A stretch of 20,067 nucleotides of DNA from Chloroflexota bacterium. GTDB lineage: Bacteria; Chloroflexota; Limnocylindria; Limnocylindrales; CSP1-4. Positions 19,222-20,067 of this stretch are shown in pieces; the first letter of the stretch is position 1; each line of letters starts with the position of its first letter. The notes beneath the pieces were generated by a model that saw nothing but the letters and a program-made list of their open reading frames with translations, was not told the DNA's origin and made no database searches. Made by a program: the position numbers and the translations under genes. The stretch lies in contig JAJYGO010000024.1 in NCBI GenBank assembly GCA_021785115.1, positions 1-20,067 of the forward strand, in the 5' to 3' direction.

Positions 19222-20067
19222 GTGGCGTCGACCGCGGGTCGGCTCGCGGCCGCCCGGCTTCGGACCGCGCTTCATCCGGCGCCGGGCGATCCTGCGCTGC
19301 CGCTCTTCATCGCCGCGCTCGCGCTCCGGCCGGCCATAATCGGCATCGGGCCCATCGCGGGCGCGATGGCCGCGGATCTCCGCGTGCCGCATGCGTTCGT
19401 CGCGCTGCTGGCGACGATACCTGTCGTGTGCATGGGCCTCTTCGCCCCGCTCGGGCCATACGTCGCCACTCGGCTTGGCGACAGGGCAGCCGTGGCACTC
19501 GGACTCCTTGTGATCGCCGTCGCGGGTGCGCTTCGCGGCGCAGCGGCATCCGCACTCGAGGTCGTGGCACTCACGGTCGCCGTCGGCGTGGCGACCGGGG
19601 CCACCGGCGCCCTTCCCGCATACGTCGGCAAGCTCCGCGCCGCATCGGATCGAACGACCATCGCAGCGGCGGCGTCCGCTACCGGGATCGTTGTCGGCGC
19701 CACCTTCGCGGCCGCCATCGCCGGCCCGATCGCCCTCGACCTCGGAGGGTGGCGCCCTGCCGTCTTGCTGATGGGGCTCGTCTGCATGGTGCCGGCGGCC
19801 GCCTGGCTCTTCCTGGTGCGCCCCGTGCCGCGCCGCGTTGACGAACGTCGCGGCTCCCATCCGCACGTTTGGCGTCGCCCGATCGCATGGACCCTTGCGC
19901 TGGCCTACGGGTTGCAGGGCATCGTCTATTGGGGGGCGAACGCGTGGCTCCCGGCCGCATTCGTCGAGCGTGGATGGTCGGCGGCGGATGCCGGAGGACT
20001 CATCGCGCTGCTCAACGGCGCGACGATCGTCGGCAACTTATCCGTCATTGCCCTGTCCGGGCGCCTG
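19222..20067 (+). CDS. MFS transporter, CynX/NimT-like (partial, C-terminus beyond window)
   Basis: The first 282 residues of a major facilitator protein, running off the window. About eight hydrophobic segments are visible. LRPAIIGIGPIAGAMAADL, LLATIPVVCMGLFAPLGPYVATRLGDR and LVIAVAGALRG are typical of the CynX/NimT (cyanate / 2-nitroimidazole) transporter group. The GAPYLGxxxDR-type loop appears here as GPYVATRLGDR. The second half starts after the central loop (RRVDERRGSHPHVWRRP) with GLQGIVYWGANAWLPAAFVERGWS, also characteristic. The GTG at 19222 is 2 bp after the aroB stop; a strong ribosome site is not evident (GGGAC only), so translation probably depends on the upstream gene. Most relatives have unknown substrates. 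In this setting it could import the pathway substrate or export an intermediate. Confidence 0.85.
   Translation, partial: MASTAGRLAAARLRTALHPAPGDPALPLFIAALALRPAIIGIGPIAGAMAADLRVPHAFVALLATIPVVCMGLFAPLGPYVATRLGDRAAVALGLLVIAVAGALRGAAASALEVVALTVAVGVATGATGALPAYVGKLRAASDRTTIAAAASATGIVVGATFAAAIAGPIALDLGGWRPAVLLMGLVCMVPAAAWLFLVRPVPRRVDERRGSHPHVWRRPIAWTLALAYGLQGIVYWGANAWLPAAFVERGWSAADAGGLIALLNGATIVGNLSVIALSGRL

Noticed and set aside
1..20067. tRNA, rRNA, CRISPR array, insertion sequence, transposase or prophage genes
   Set aside because: I searched by eye on both strands and found no tandem spacer-repeat pattern, transposase motif, terminal inverted repeat pair with target duplication, or tRNA-like fold.

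Overview
The window is GC-rich bacterial DNA (about two thirds G+C by eye) packed with genes and split into two divergently transcribed blocks around an IclR-type regulator gene. Several traits would suit Chloroflexota or Actinomycetota: a lipoprotein with an Ala/Ser/Gly-rich linker, GTG starts, type II dehydroquinase, a shikimate kinase/dehydroquinate synthase fusion, and many CaiB/BaiF CoA-transferases with branched-chain-type ABC transporters. Sequence reading alone cannot fix the phylum.

Left block (minus strand, about 10.5 kb down to 1). In transcription order it holds a lipoprotein solute-binding protein, a LivH permease, a fused LivM-LivG permease/ATPase, a LivF ATPase, an unrecognised 138-aa protein, a CoA-acylating aldehyde dehydrogenase, a ketopantoate-reductase-family enzyme, a VOC protein, a MaoC hydratase, a family III CoA-transferase, and the first 103 codons of a type II 3-dehydroquinate dehydratase. 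Several junctions overlap by ATGA or are 1 to 4 bp apart. Every longer junction holds a hairpin or palindrome.

Right block (plus strand, 11.4 kb to the window end). It holds a second family III CoA-transferase, a ThDP-dependent enzyme, a classical NAD(P)-dependent aldehyde dehydrogenase and a short citrate-synthase-fold (citryl-CoA lyase-like) protein, each joined to the next by a 4-bp ATGA overlap. Shikimate dehydrogenase (aroE), a shikimate kinase-like/dehydroquinate synthase fusion (aroB) and the start of a CynX/NimT-like MFS transporter follow.

Regulation. The iclR/CoA-transferase promoter region carries two copies of an imperfect palindrome exactly 21 bp apart. A third, closely matching copy lies upstream of the solute-binding-protein gene. 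This suggests that the IclR protein controls both blocks and itself.

Biology. The window reads as one regulon for uptake (ABC, perhaps MFS) and CoA-dependent breakdown of an organic acid. Shikimate-pathway-type genes sit at both ends (aroQ left, aroE and aroB right). The kinase domain of the AroB fusion has lost its P-loop lysine, and the NAD loop of the synthase domain is changed from GGG to GDD. Either an ordinary shikimate locus borders a catabolic island, or these are specialised paralogues acting on an alicyclic acid. The second idea is an inference and is the most interesting possibility here.
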